Assembly: GCF_034676705.1 (NCBI RefSeq)
Contig: NZ_JAUCBS010000013.1
Coordinates: forward strand, 12,501-76,500
Reading direction: 5' to 3'
From: Gemmobacter sp.
Lineage (GTDB): Bacteria; Pseudomonadota; Alphaproteobacteria; Rhodobacterales; Rhodobacteraceae
Length of the DNA: 64,000 nt
Shown here in pieces: positions 7,999-15,811 of the stretch. The stretch's first letter is position 1. The number at the start of each line of letters is the position of its first letter. The notes below the pieces were generated by a model. It was not told where the DNA came from. It worked only from the letters and a program-made list of their open reading frames with translations, and ran no database searches. Both the position numbers and the translations under genes were made by a program.

Positions 7999-8941
7999 TT
8001 TTCCCCGCAATACCGGCGTTCCGCTCGACCCGTCGTGGTTCGACCGCATGGCGGTCAACACCCCCGCCGCCGACCGTCGCGCGGCCAGCCTGACCGCACG
8101 GCGCAGCATCAAGAAGGATCATCAGGCGGCCTGGCTGTGCAAGGCCATCACCCTGACCGACCTCACGACCCTGGCCGGCGACGATACCCCCGCCCGCGTC
8201 CAGCGCCTGTGCGCCAAGGCCCGCCAGCCGGTTCGCGCCGACATTGCTCAGGCGCTTGGCGTGCAGGACATCACCGTGGGCGCCGTCTGCGTCTATCCCA
8301 CCATGGTGCCCCATGCCGTCAAGGCGCTGGACGGCAGCGGCATTCCCGTGGCCTCGGTCGCCACCGGCTTTCCCGCCGGCCTGATGCCCCTGCCGCTGCG
8401 GCTGGCCGAGATTCGCTGGGCCGTGGATCAGGGCGCCGATGAAATCGACATCGTGATCACCCGCGAACATGCGCTGCTGGGCAACTGGTCGGCGCTCTAT
8501 GACGAAATCGCCGCCATGCGCGAGGCCTGCGGCGACGCGCATATGAAGGCGATCCTTGCAACGGGCGAACTGAAGACCCTGACCAATGTCTACGCCGCCT
8601 CGATGGTCGCCATGCAGGCCGGCGCCGATTTCATCAAGACCTCGACTGGTAAAGAAGAGGTTAATGCAACCCTCCCCGTCTCGCTGGTCATGTGCCGGGC
8701 GATCCGCGATTATCGCGCGGCAAGCGGCCAGATCGTCGGGTTCAAGCCGGCCGGCGGCATCAAGACCGCCAAGGATGCCATGAACTGGCTGGTCCTGATG
8801 CGCGAGGAACTGGGCCTGCGCTGGATTCAGCCCGACCTGTTCCGCTTTGGCGCCAGCTCCATGGTGGCCGATATCGAACGCCAGCTGGAACACCATGTCA
8901 CCGGCCGCTATTCCGCCGCCCACCGCCACCCGATCGCCTGA
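7988..8941 (+). CDS. deoC: Deoxyribose-phosphate aldolase
   Basis: DeoC cleaves 2-deoxyribose-5-phosphate to acetaldehyde and glyceraldehyde-3-phosphate. The 317-residue protein carries VGAVCVYPTMV, SVATGFPAGLMP, EIDIVI, the Schiff-base segment ADFIKTSTGKE with the reactive Lys, and FKPAGGIKTAKDA. At over 300 residues it belongs to the longer class of DeoC. The start MQSDFPRN at 7988 overlaps the regulator's end; an upstream in-frame ATG at 7931 would lie deep in that gene. The next gene follows after nine bases, so the acetaldehyde made here can be passed to an aldehyde dehydrogenase from the same mRNA. Confidence 0.94.
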   Translation: MQSDFPRNTGVPLDPSWFDRMAVNTPAADRRAASLTARRSIKKDHQAAWLCKAITLTDLTTLAGDDTPARVQRLCAKARQPVRADIAQALGVQDITVGAVCVYPTMVPHAVKALDGSGIPVASVATGFPAGLMPLPLRLAEIRWAVDQGADEIDIVITREHALLGNWSALYDEIAAMREACGDAHMKAILATGELKTLTNVYAASMVAMQAGADFIKTSTGKEEVNATLPVSLVMCRAIRDYRAASGQIVGFKPAGGIKTAKDAMNWLVLMREELGLRWIQPDLFRFGASSMVADIERQLEHHVTGRYSAAHRHPIA

Positions 8942-8950
8942 GGAACCGCC

Positions 8951-11323
8951 ATGTCAAAGGTCAAAGCCCTCATGGATACCATGGATTACGGCCCTGCCCC
9001 GGAATCGAATGCCGATGTGCTGGCATGGCTGGCCCGCACCCCGGCCGTCGGCCACTGGATCGGCGGCGCGCATGTCGCCGACGGGCCGCTGTCCGATGTG
9101 GTGAACCCCGCCACCGGCGCCGTGCTGACCCAGCTGCACCACGCCGAACAGGCGCAGGTGGATGCCGCCGTGCAGGCCGCCCGTGCCGCGTTTCCGGCCT
9201 GGTCCGTGCTGCCGGGCCACCAGCGGGCGCGCTATCTTTATGCCATCGCCCGCGCGGTGCAAAAACGCGAACGCTTCCTGTCGGTCCTGGAAACCATGGA
9301 CAACGGCAAGACCATCCGCGAAACACGCGACATCGACATTCCGCTGGTCGCCCGGCATTTCACCCACCATGCCGGCTGGGCGGAACTGCTGGAAACCGAG
9401 TTTCCCGGCCATGGCCCCGTCGGCGTCTGCGGTCAGATCATTCCGTGGAACTTTCCCCTGCTGATGCTGGCGTGGAAGGTGGCGCCGGCGCTGGCCGCCG
9501 GCAATACCGTGGTGCTGAAACCGGCCGACCTGACCCCGCTGACCGCCCATGCGCTGGCCGAGATCTGCGTGGAAATCGGCCTGCCGCCCGGCGTGCTGAA
9601 CATCGTGCAGGGGGGCGGCAGCACCGGCGCGCTGGTCGCCGGGCATCCGGGGGTGGACAAGGTGGCCTTTACCGGATCCACCGAAGTGGGCCGGGTGATC
9701 CGCCGCCAGATCGCCGGATCGGGCAAGAAGCTGTCACTGGAACTGGGCGGCAAATCTCCCTTCATCGTGTTCGAAGATGCCGATCTGGAGGCCGCCATCG
9801 AAGGCGTCGTCGATGCCATCTGGTTCAATCAGGGCGAGGTGTGCTGCGCCGGATCGCGCATTCTGGTGCAGGAAGGCATCGCGCCGCGATTCTTCGCCCG
9901 GCTGGCCGAGCGGATGGAGACGCTGCGCACGGGCGATCCCTTGGACAAATGCACCGATGTCGGCGCCGTGGTATCGGCCCTGCAGCTGGCGCGCATCAAC
10001 GGCCTGCTGGATCAGGGCCTTGCCGAAGGCGCCACGCTGCACCGCGCGCCCGGCGCCCTGCCGGCAACCGGCGCCTTCTGCGCGCCGGGATTCTTTACCG
10101 GCACCACCCCGGCAAGCATGGTGTCGCAGGTGGAAATCTTTGGCCCCGTCGCCGTCACCATGACCTTCCGCCACCCGGACGAGGCGGTGCAGCTGGCCAA
10201 TGACACGCGCTACGGCCTTGCCGCCTCGGTCTGGTCGGAAAACATCGGCAAGGCGATCGACGTGGCGGCGCGGGTCAAGGCGGGCGTGGTCTGGATCAAC
10301 GCCACCAACCTGTTTGATGCCGGCGCCGCCTTTGGCGGGATGCGCGAAAGCGGCTTTGGCCGCGAAGGCGGGCGCGAGGGGCTGCGGGAGTATCTGGCAC
10401 CGAAAGCCGCGCCGGGGCACACGCGGAAGTTGACAGCTGTCAACTTTGATCCCGCGCCCTTGACCGCTGCCGTGGCGCAACCTGCCAGCGGCGGGGTGGA
10501 TATCACGGCGCGGAACTGGATTGGCGGCAAATGGGCGCGGGCCGACAGCGGGCAGTCGGCCAGCGTGCGCGGGGCGGATGGGGCGGTGCTGGGCCAGGTG
10601 GCCATCGGCAACCGCAAGGACATCCGCAACGCGGTCGAGGCGGCGGCCAAGGCGGGCGGCTGGGGCGGCGTCACCGCCCATAACCGCGCGCAGGTGCTGT
10701 ATTTCCTGGCCGAGAACCTGGACCAGCGACGCGGGGAATTCGCGGATCTGATCGCTGCCAGCACCGGCGGCGATGGCGCGGCCGAGGTCGATCAGGCGAT
10801 CCGCCGCGCCTTTTGGGCGGCGGCGCAGGCCGACAAGCTGGATGGCACGGTGCGCGCCACGAAATCGGCGCATGTGACGCTGCACATCAACGAACCCTGG
10901 GGCGTGATGGGCGTGGTCTGCCCCGACGAATCGCCCTTGCTGGCGCTGATGGCACTGGTGATGCCGGCGCTGGCCATGGGCAACCGGGTGGTCTGCGTGC
11001 CCTCGCAGGCGCATCCGCTGGTAGCGGCGCGATTCGCGCAGGTGGCGGCGGTGTCGGACCTGCCGGCGGGCGCGCTGAACCTTGTCACCGGGCCGGCCGA
11101 TGCGCTGGCCAAGACCCTGGCCGAGCATGAGGAAATTGCCGCCCTGTGGTATTGCGGCAGCGCCGAAGGATCCGCCATGGTGGAAACGGCGGCAGCGGCG
11201 AACCTGAAAGCCACCTGGGTGGACCATGGCCGCTTGCGCGACTGGGCCGACATGACCCACGCCACCGAAGATCTGCGCCGCGCGGTGCAGGTGAAAACGC
11301 TGTGGCTGCCCTACGGCGCCTGA
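8951..11323 (+). CDS. Two-domain aldehyde dehydrogenase (ALDH16-like)
   Basis: The 790-residue protein has two aldehyde dehydrogenase domains in tandem. The first (about 35-480) is complete: IIPWNFPLLML, KPADLTPLT, FTGSTEVGR, the catalytic Glu in LELGGKSPF, and the nucleophile region NQGEVCCAGSR. The second (about 505-780) keeps IGGKWARADSG, INEPWGVMGVVCPDE and ALNLVTGP, but where the catalytic Cys should follow it has only WYCGSAEGSAMV and stops short, so it looks non-catalytic. This resembles ALDH16A1-type proteins. Together with deoC it probably oxidises acetaldehyde to acetate with NAD. The Shine-Dalgarno is GAGGAA before the ATG. Confidence 0.87.
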   Translation: MSKVKALMDTMDYGPAPESNADVLAWLARTPAVGHWIGGAHVADGPLSDVVNPATGAVLTQLHHAEQAQVDAAVQAARAAFPAWSVLPGHQRARYLYAIARAVQKRERFLSVLETMDNGKTIRETRDIDIPLVARHFTHHAGWAELLETEFPGHGPVGVCGQIIPWNFPLLMLAWKVAPALAAGNTVVLKPADLTPLTAHALAEICVEIGLPPGVLNIVQGGGSTGALVAGHPGVDKVAFTGSTEVGRVIRRQIAGSGKKLSLELGGKSPFIVFEDADLEAAIEGVVDAIWFNQGEVCCAGSRILVQEGIAPRFFARLAERMETLRTGDPLDKCTDVGAVVSALQLARINGLLDQGLAEGATLHRAPGALPATGAFCAPGFFTGTTPASMVSQVEIFGPVAVTMTFRHPDEAVQLANDTRYGLAASVWSENIGKAIDVAARVKAGVVWINATNLFDAGAAFGGMRESGFGREGGREGLREYLAPKAAPGHTRKLTAVNFDPAPLTAAVAQPASGGVDITARNWIGGKWARADSGQSASVRGADGAVLGQVAIGNRKDIRNAVEAAAKAGGWGGVTAHNRAQVLYFLAENLDQRRGEFADLIAASTGGDGAAEVDQAIRRAFWAAAQADKLDGTVRATKSAHVTLHINEPWGVMGVVCPDESPLLALMALVMPALAMGNRVVCVPSQAHPLVAARFAQVAAVSDLPAGALNLVTGPADALAKTLAEHEEIAALWYCGSAEGSAMVETAAAANLKATWVDHGRLRDWADMTHATEDLRRAVQVKTLWLPYGA

Positions 11324-11331
11324 TCCCGGAT

Positions 11332-11353
11332 GGCGGCCCTGCCTAGGGCCGCC
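11332..11353. terminator. Hairpin between convergent genes, possible bidirectional terminator
   Basis: A perfect 9-bp inverted repeat GGCGGCCCT (11332-11340) and AGGGCCGCC (11345-11353) with a four-base loop lies at the junction of the aldehyde dehydrogenase and the EamA gene and includes the latter's stop codon. There is no T-run on either side, so termination is inferred only from position. Confidence 0.45.
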
Positions 11354-11768
11354 AGGCCACCAGAACCGTGCCTGCGGCAATCAGCGCGACACCCAGCCAG
11401 TTCACCGTCGCCAGCCGTTCCCCCAGAAAGACGGCGGCAAAGATGGCGACCAGAACCACGCTGAGCTTGTCCAGCGGCGCGACCTTCGACGCCTCGCCCA
11501 CCTTCAGCGCGCGGAAGTAGAACAGCCACGACGCCCCGGTCGCCAGCCCCGACAGCACGATGAACAGCCAGCTGCGGGCCGGAACGCTGGACAGCGGCTG
11601 CCATTTGCCCATCAGCGGCACCATCGCCGCCAGCACGGCCAGAATGACCACGGTGCGCAGCAGCGTGGCGAAATCGGAATTCACCCCGGCGATGCCGATC
11701 TTGGCAAAGATCGCGGTCAATGCGGCAAAGGCGGCGGCCAGAAGCGACCAGAGGATCCATTCGGGCAT
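11343..11768 (-). CDS. Half-size EamA/DMT family membrane protein
   Basis: The 141-residue protein has about five hydrophobic segments and one EamA repeat: WILWSLLAAAFAALTAIFAK, a second span near residues 38-52, WLFIVLSGLATGASWLFYF, the KVGEASKVAPLDKLSVV loop typical of EamA, and two terminal spans ending TVLVAWRP. Full EamA transporters have two such repeats, so this one probably works as a dimer. Substrate unknown. It is downstream of fmt on the same strand with only four bases between, so it may be part of that transcript. Confidence 0.8.
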   Translation of the reverse strand: MPEWILWSLLAAAFAALTAIFAKIGIAGVNSDFATLLRTVVILAVLAAMVPLMGKWQPLSSVPARSWLFIVLSGLATGASWLFYFRALKVGEASKVAPLDKLSVVLVAIFAAVFLGERLATVNWLGVALIAAGTVLVAWRP

Positions 11769-11772
11769 GTGC

Positions 11773-12675
11773 TTACTCCAGCCGGTCGGGCAGGGTCAGG
11801 CCGCGCAGCGCATCGGCGGCGGGCAAGGCGCGCTTGCCTTCGCGCTGCACCTCCAGCAACTCGACCGCACCAGCGCCACAGGCGATGCGCAAGCCGGGGC
11901 CGGGCAGGATCTGGCCCGGTGCGCCGCTGCCATCGACCGCAACCGCGCGCAGCAGTTTCAGCCGTTCCGTGCCCATCTGGCACCAGGCACCGGGAAACGG
12001 CGACAGGCCGCGCACAAGGCGGGCGACCTGACCCGCCGGTTGCGACCAGTCGATGCGGGCTTCGGCCTTGTCGATCTTTTTCGCATAGGTCACGCCATCA
12101 TCCGGCTGGGGCTGCGGCACCAGATCGGGCAGCCGGTCCAGCGCCTGCACGATCAGCCCGGCGCCCATGGTGGACAGCCGGTCGTGCAGATCGGCGGTGG
12201 TTTCCGCCGGGCCGATCGCCGTTGCCGCGCGCAGCAGGACGGGGCCGGTGTCCAGCCCCGCCTCCATCTGCATGATGCAGACGCCGGTTTCGGCATCGCC
12301 TTCGATGATGGCGCGGTGGATCGGCGCCGCCCCCCGCCAGCGCGGCAACAGCGAGGCGTGGATGTTCAGGCAGCCATGGCGCGGCGCATCCAGCACCGGC
12401 TGCGGCAGGATCAGGCCATAGGCGACGACAACGGCCACATCGGCGTTAAGCGCGGCGAAGTCTGCCTGCGCATCAGGCGTGCGCAGGGATTTGGGGTGAC
12501 GCACGGGCAGGCCAAGCGCCGTTGCCCGCGCCTGGACGGGCGAGGGGCGCAGCTGCTGGCCACGCCCCGCCGGGCGGGGCGGCTGGGTGTAGACGGCCAC
12601 GACCTCATGCGCTGCCGCCACCGCATTCAGCGCCGCGACCGAGAAATCCGGGGTGCCCATGAACACGACGCGCAT
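11773..12675 (-). CDS. fmt: Methionyl-tRNA formyltransferase
   Basis: Fmt formylates Met-tRNA(fMet) using 10-formyltetrahydrofolate, the reaction later reversed on proteins by deformylase. The 300-residue protein has VFMGTPDFSV at the N-terminus, YGLILP, the catalytic NIHASLLPRWRGAAPI segment (Asn and His), MEAGLDTGPVL with the Asp, and a C-terminal domain starting near YAKKIDKAEARIDW. The length fits the family. Its ATG overlaps the stop of the upstream deformylase-like gene by one base (TGATG), showing tight coupling in a def-def-fmt order. Confidence 0.95.
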   Translation of the reverse strand: MRVVFMGTPDFSVAALNAVAAAHEVVAVYTQPPRPAGRGQQLRPSPVQARATALGLPVRHPKSLRTPDAQADFAALNADVAVVVAYGLILPQPVLDAPRHGCLNIHASLLPRWRGAAPIHRAIIEGDAETGVCIMQMEAGLDTGPVLLRAATAIGPAETTADLHDRLSTMGAGLIVQALDRLPDLVPQPQPDDGVTYAKKIDKAEARIDWSQPAGQVARLVRGLSPFPGAWCQMGTERLKLLRAVAVDGSGAPGQILPGPGLRIACGAGAVELLEVQREGKRALPAADALRGLTLPDRLE

Positions 12676-13172
12676 CAGCGGCCCCCCGTCTTGGCGGCGC
12701 GTTTCAGCAGCATCTGGCGTTTCAGCGGGCTGAGGCGATCAAAATACATCTTGCCGTTCAGGTGGTCGATCTGGTGCTGGACGGAGGTCGCCCACAGGTG
12801 GACGAAATCCCTGTCCTCGATAGCACCATCGGCGTTAAGGAACCGTATCGTCACCGCGCGCGGGCGCGAGATGACGGCAGAGACCCCGGGCAGGTTCGGC
12901 GACGCCTCGTCATGGTCGCGGAACTGGCCCGAGGCATGCAGGATTTCGGGGTTCGCCATCAGGATCGCCTGTCCGCGGCTGTCGGAACAATCGACCACCG
13001 CCAGCCGCAGCATGACGCCGATCTGCGGCGCGGCCAGACCATAGCCGGGCATGGCATCCATGGTTTCCACCATGTCGGCCCAGATGCGGCGGATATCGTC
13101 GGTGATGGCCTCGACCGGCGCAGCAGGGCTGCGCAGGCGCTTGTCGGGCCAGGGAAGGAAGGGGCGTTGCAC
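12675..13172 (-). CDS. Peptide deformylase paralogue, predicted catalytically inactive
   Basis: The 165-residue protein has the deformylase fold: GYGLAAPQIG (motif I, residues 43-52) is intact. Motif II, normally EGCLS, reads E89-A-S-P-N-L, so the metal-binding Cys is Ser. Motif III, normally HEFDH, reads H133-Q-I-D-H, so the catalytic Glu is Gln. A working deformylase needs both, so this copy probably lacks activity and may bind the ribosome, formyl-peptides or another Def. The GTG start at 13172 is chosen because AGGAA stands eight bases before it; the longer reading has a Pro-rich, repeat-derived N-terminus. It couples directly to fmt. Confidence 0.83.
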   Translation of the reverse strand: MQRPFLPWPDKRLRSPAAPVEAITDDIRRIWADMVETMDAMPGYGLAAPQIGVMLRLAVVDCSDSRGQAILMANPEILHASGQFRDHDEASPNLPGVSAVISRPRAVTIRFLNADGAIEDRDFVHLWATSVQHQIDHLNGKMYFDRLSPLKRQMLLKRAAKTGGR

Positions 13173-13201
13173 GGGCGGAGTTCCTGATATCGGGCGGCGG
13201 A

Positions 13202-13251
13202 CCGGGGGTTTCACCCCCGGACCCCCAGGGTATTTGGCAAAAGGCAAAGAG
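13202..13251 (+). repeat. Dispersed hairpin/TATTTG element, copy B
   Basis: A hairpin CCGGGGGT (13202-13209) with ACCCCCGG (13213-13220) is followed by CAGGGTATTTGGCAAAAGG and CAAAGAG. It sits between two deformylase genes that are read from the other strand, so it lies antisense to its neighbours. Confidence 0.6.
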
Positions 13252-13254
13252 GGG

Positions 13255-13755
13255 TCAGGCCATGGCCGCCAGGGCCGGAGAGGCGGCGGCGCGCGCGGGT
13301 TCATCGAGCAGGTCGATGCAGAGGCGGCCGTTCAGGTGGTCCAGTTCGTGCTGGGCGCAGGTGGCGGCAAAGCCGGACAGATCCTGCTCCAGCACGGCGC
13401 CGGTGAGGTCGGTCCAGCGCAGGGTGATTTCGGCGGGCCGCGCAACCGGGCAGTCGATGCCGGGGATCGACAGGCAGCCTTCGGTGCGGGTGACGGTTTC
13501 GGGCGATGCGGCAAGGATTTCCGGGTTGAGGCAGATGCGCGGGCTGGGGGTGCCTTCCTTCCACGTCACGTCCATGACGAACAGCCGCAGCAGCACGCCG
13601 ACCTGCGGGCCGGCAAGGCCGCGGCCGGGGGCGGCATACATGGTTTCCAGCATGTCCGCCGCCAGCTGGCGCAGCGCATCGTCGATGCGGGTGACCGGCG
13701 TGCAGGGCAGCCGCAGGCGGGGGTCGGGGAAGCGGAGGATCGGAAGGATGGCCAT
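13255..13755 (-). CDS. def: Peptide deformylase
   Basis: The 166-residue protein removes the formyl group from nascent protein N-termini. Motif II is EGCLSIPG and motif III is HELDHLNG, so the metal ligands (Cys and two His) and the catalytic Glu are all present. Motif I is GRGLAGPQVG, with Gly in place of the second Ala. The C-terminus is short and Ala-rich. It is the middle of three adjacent paralogues read toward fmt. Which copy carries the essential activity cannot be told from sequence; the one at 13802 is closer to the canonical form. Confidence 0.9.
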   Translation of the reverse strand: MAILPILRFPDPRLRLPCTPVTRIDDALRQLAADMLETMYAAPGRGLAGPQVGVLLRLFVMDVTWKEGTPSPRICLNPEILAASPETVTRTEGCLSIPGIDCPVARPAEITLRWTDLTGAVLEQDLSGFAATCAQHELDHLNGRLCIDLLDEPARAAASPALAAMA

Positions 13756-13801
13756 GGGAGTGACCTACCATCCTGCCACCCGTGCGTCCATGGCCGAGCG
13801 C

Positions 13802-14320
13802 CTAGGCGCGGGCGCGGTCGCGTTTGAGCTTTTCCATCTTGCGGGTGATCATCTGGCGCTTGATCGGGCCGAGATAGTCGATGAACAGCTTGCCATCGAG
13901 ATGGTCGATTTCATGCTGCACGCAGGTGGCCCAGAGGCCGGTGAAATGATCCTGCTGTTCGGCCCCGTCCAGATCCTGCCAGCGCACCGTCACCTCGGCC
14001 GGGCGGGTGACATCGGCGTATTGATCGGGGATCGACAGGCAGCCTTCCTCGTAGGTGCTGGTCGCCTGAGACGCGGCGATGACCTGCGGGTTGATCAGCA
14101 CCATCGGGCGCGGCGGTTCCGGCGCCTTCATGCAATCCATCACGATCACCCGCCGGATCACGCCAACCTGCGGGGCGGCCAGGCCGATGCCGGGGGCGTC
14201 ATACATGGTGGCCAGCATATCCTCGGCAAGTTTCCGCAGTTCGGCATCGAACTCGGTCACCGGGGGGCAGGGCTTTTTCAGCCGGGGATCGGGGTGGATC
14301 AGGATCGGGCGCAGGGTCAT
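13802..14320 (-). CDS. def: Peptide deformylase (canonical copy)
   Basis: This 172-residue deformylase has all three motifs in canonical form: GIGLAAPQVG, EEGCLSIPD and HEIDHLDGK, and a basic C-terminal helix rich in Arg and Lys (MITRKMEKLKRDRARA) of the kind that contacts the ribosome in E. coli Def. The N-terminus MTLRPILIHPDPRLKK is typical. The start at 14320 is chosen over an upstream extension lacking family similarity. It is the promoter-proximal gene of the def-def-def-fmt cluster and diverges from the PatB-like gene at 14524. Confidence 0.94.
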   Translation of the reverse strand: MTLRPILIHPDPRLKKPCPPVTEFDAELRKLAEDMLATMYDAPGIGLAAPQVGVIRRVIVMDCMKAPEPPRPMVLINPQVIAASQATSTYEEGCLSIPDQYADVTRPAEVTVRWQDLDGAEQQDHFTGLWATCVQHEIDHLDGKLFIDYLGPIKRQMITRKMEKLKRDRARA

Positions 14321-14523
14321 GCCGGATGATCTAGAGAATGCCGGCCAGTCGTGCAAGGATGGCGCGCCGGGACGGCCTGTCGCACCCATGCGGGACAGGA
14401 TCGGGCCGGCAACCAGGTATCCGGGATATTTTCCCGGTTCAGGCAGGAATTACGGGATGAATTACCGCAAATCATGCCATATCTGGAACAGAGAGACCCG
14501 GACAGCAGGCAGGACGCACCAGC

Positions 14524-15696
14524 ATGAACTTTGACGAGATCATCGAACGCCGCGGCACCCATTCGGCGAAATGGGACAACATGGACAAGCTTTACAACGT
14601 TCCGGCCGATACGGGCATTTCGATGTGGGTGGCGGACATGGATTTCCGGCCGCCGGCCTGCGTGCAGCGCGCCTTGCAGGGCATGCTGGACCACGGGATC
14701 TATGGCTATTTCGGCGATGACCGCGATTACAAGGCCGCCGTGCAATGGTGGATGCAGACCCGCCATGGCTGGGAGGTGGAGGGCGATGCCATCCTGACCG
14801 CGCATGGGCTGGTGAACGGCACCGCGCTGTGCGTGCAGACCTTTACCCAGCCGGGCGAGGGCGTGGCGGTGATGGCGCCGGTCTATCATGCCTTTGGCAA
14901 GGTGGTGCGCGGATCGGGGCGGCGGCTGGTGGAACTGCCGCTGAAGGCCGACAGCGGGCGGCTGGAGATGGATTTCGCGACCTGGGATGGCATGATCGAC
15001 GCCGGGACCAGGATGCTGATCCTGTGTTCGCCGCACAACCCGGGCGGCCGCGTCTGGACGGTGGAGGAGCTGCGCGGCGTGGCCGAGTTCTGCCAGCGTC
15101 ACGACCTGATCCTGGTCTCGGACGAGATCCACCACGATCTGGTGTTCGGCGGCGCCAAGCATACGGTGATGGTGAAGGCCGCCCCCGAGGCGCTGGACCG
15201 CACCATCGTGATGACGGCGACGACCAAGACCTTCAACATTGCCGGCGGGCATACCGGCAACATCATCATCCCCGATCCGGCCCTGCGCAAGAAGGTGGCG
15301 GATACGCTGTGGGGGCTGGGGATTTCGGGCAATTCCTTCGGGCTGGTGATGGCGACCGCCGCCTATTCGCCCGAAGGTGCCGAATGGGTGGATGCGCTGG
15401 TCGCCTATCTGGATGGCAACCGCAAGCTGTTCGACGACGGTGTGAATGCGATTCCCGGCGTGAAGTCGATGCCGCTGGAGGCGACCTATCTGGCCTGGGT
15501 GGATTTCAGCGGCACCGGCATGGCGCCCGAGGAATTCACCCGCCGGGTGGAACAGGAAGCCGGGATCGCCGCGAACCATGGCGCGACCTTTGGCGTGGGG
15601 GGCGACACCTGCCTGCGCTTCAACCTGGCGACGCCGCGGGCGCGGATCGTCGAGGCGGTGGCGCGGTTGCAAAAGGCGTTCGGCGACCTGCAATAA
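14524..15696 (+). CDS. patB: MalY/PatB family PLP-dependent C-S lyase or aminotransferase
   Basis: The 390-residue protein begins NFDEIIERRGTHSAKWD and WVADMDFRPP, the signature opening of MalY/PatB proteins. It has HNPGGRVW, VSDEIHHDLVF with the cofactor-binding Asp, and TATTKTFNIAGGHTGN with the PLP-binding Lys. Family members are cystathionine beta-lyases acting in methionine and cysteine metabolism, some with extra regulatory roles. The gene stands alone, divergent from def. Three GC-rich hairpins of the dispersed element follow the stop codon. Confidence 0.88.
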   Translation: MNFDEIIERRGTHSAKWDNMDKLYNVPADTGISMWVADMDFRPPACVQRALQGMLDHGIYGYFGDDRDYKAAVQWWMQTRHGWEVEGDAILTAHGLVNGTALCVQTFTQPGEGVAVMAPVYHAFGKVVRGSGRRLVELPLKADSGRLEMDFATWDGMIDAGTRMLILCSPHNPGGRVWTVEELRGVAEFCQRHDLILVSDEIHHDLVFGGAKHTVMVKAAPEALDRTIVMTATTKTFNIAGGHTGNIIIPDPALRKKVADTLWGLGISGNSFGLVMATAAYSPEGAEWVDALVAYLDGNRKLFDDGVNAIPGVKSMPLEATYLAWVDFSGTGMAPEEFTRRVEQEAGIAANHGATFGVGGDTCLRFNLATPRARIVEAVARLQKAFGDLQ

Positions 15697-15703
15697 ACCA
15701 GCC

Positions 15704-15805
15704 GTGCAGCGTGGCCCCATCGAGGGGCCGCGCTGCACCGGGGGGCTGTCTGCCCCCCGCCGGGGCCGAAACGGCCCCGCCCCCCGAGGATATTTGTGGC
15801 AGGTG
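15704..15805 (+). repeat. Dispersed hairpin/TATTTG element, copy C with three hairpins
   Basis: Three consecutive inverted repeats lie between convergent patB and glk: GTGCAGCGTGGCCCC (15704-15718) with 15724-15738 (one mismatch), CGGGGGGC with GCCCCCCG (15739-15759), and CGGGGCCG with CGGCCCCG (15761-15779). They are followed by CGAGGATATTTGTGGCAGG. This is the most structured copy. A terminator role for patB is possible, but the U content after the stem is low. Confidence 0.62.
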
Positions 15806-15811
15806 ATTGGG

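Noticed and set aside
13172..13304. N-terminal extension of the inactive deformylase to 13304
   Set aside because: The added residues come from the repeat element and are Pro/Arg-rich; a GTG with a good Shine-Dalgarno gives a standard N-terminus.
14413..14433. GGGATATTTTCCC-like sequence upstream of patB, resembling the dispersed core
   Set aside because: It has TATTTT inside a small palindrome, lacks GC-rich hairpins and the GCRAAAG end, so it is not counted as a ninth copy.
15704..15779. Three tandem hairpins as the start of a CRISPR array or attachment site
   Set aside because: The stems differ in sequence and spacing and there are no regular spacers; they belong to the dispersed element.
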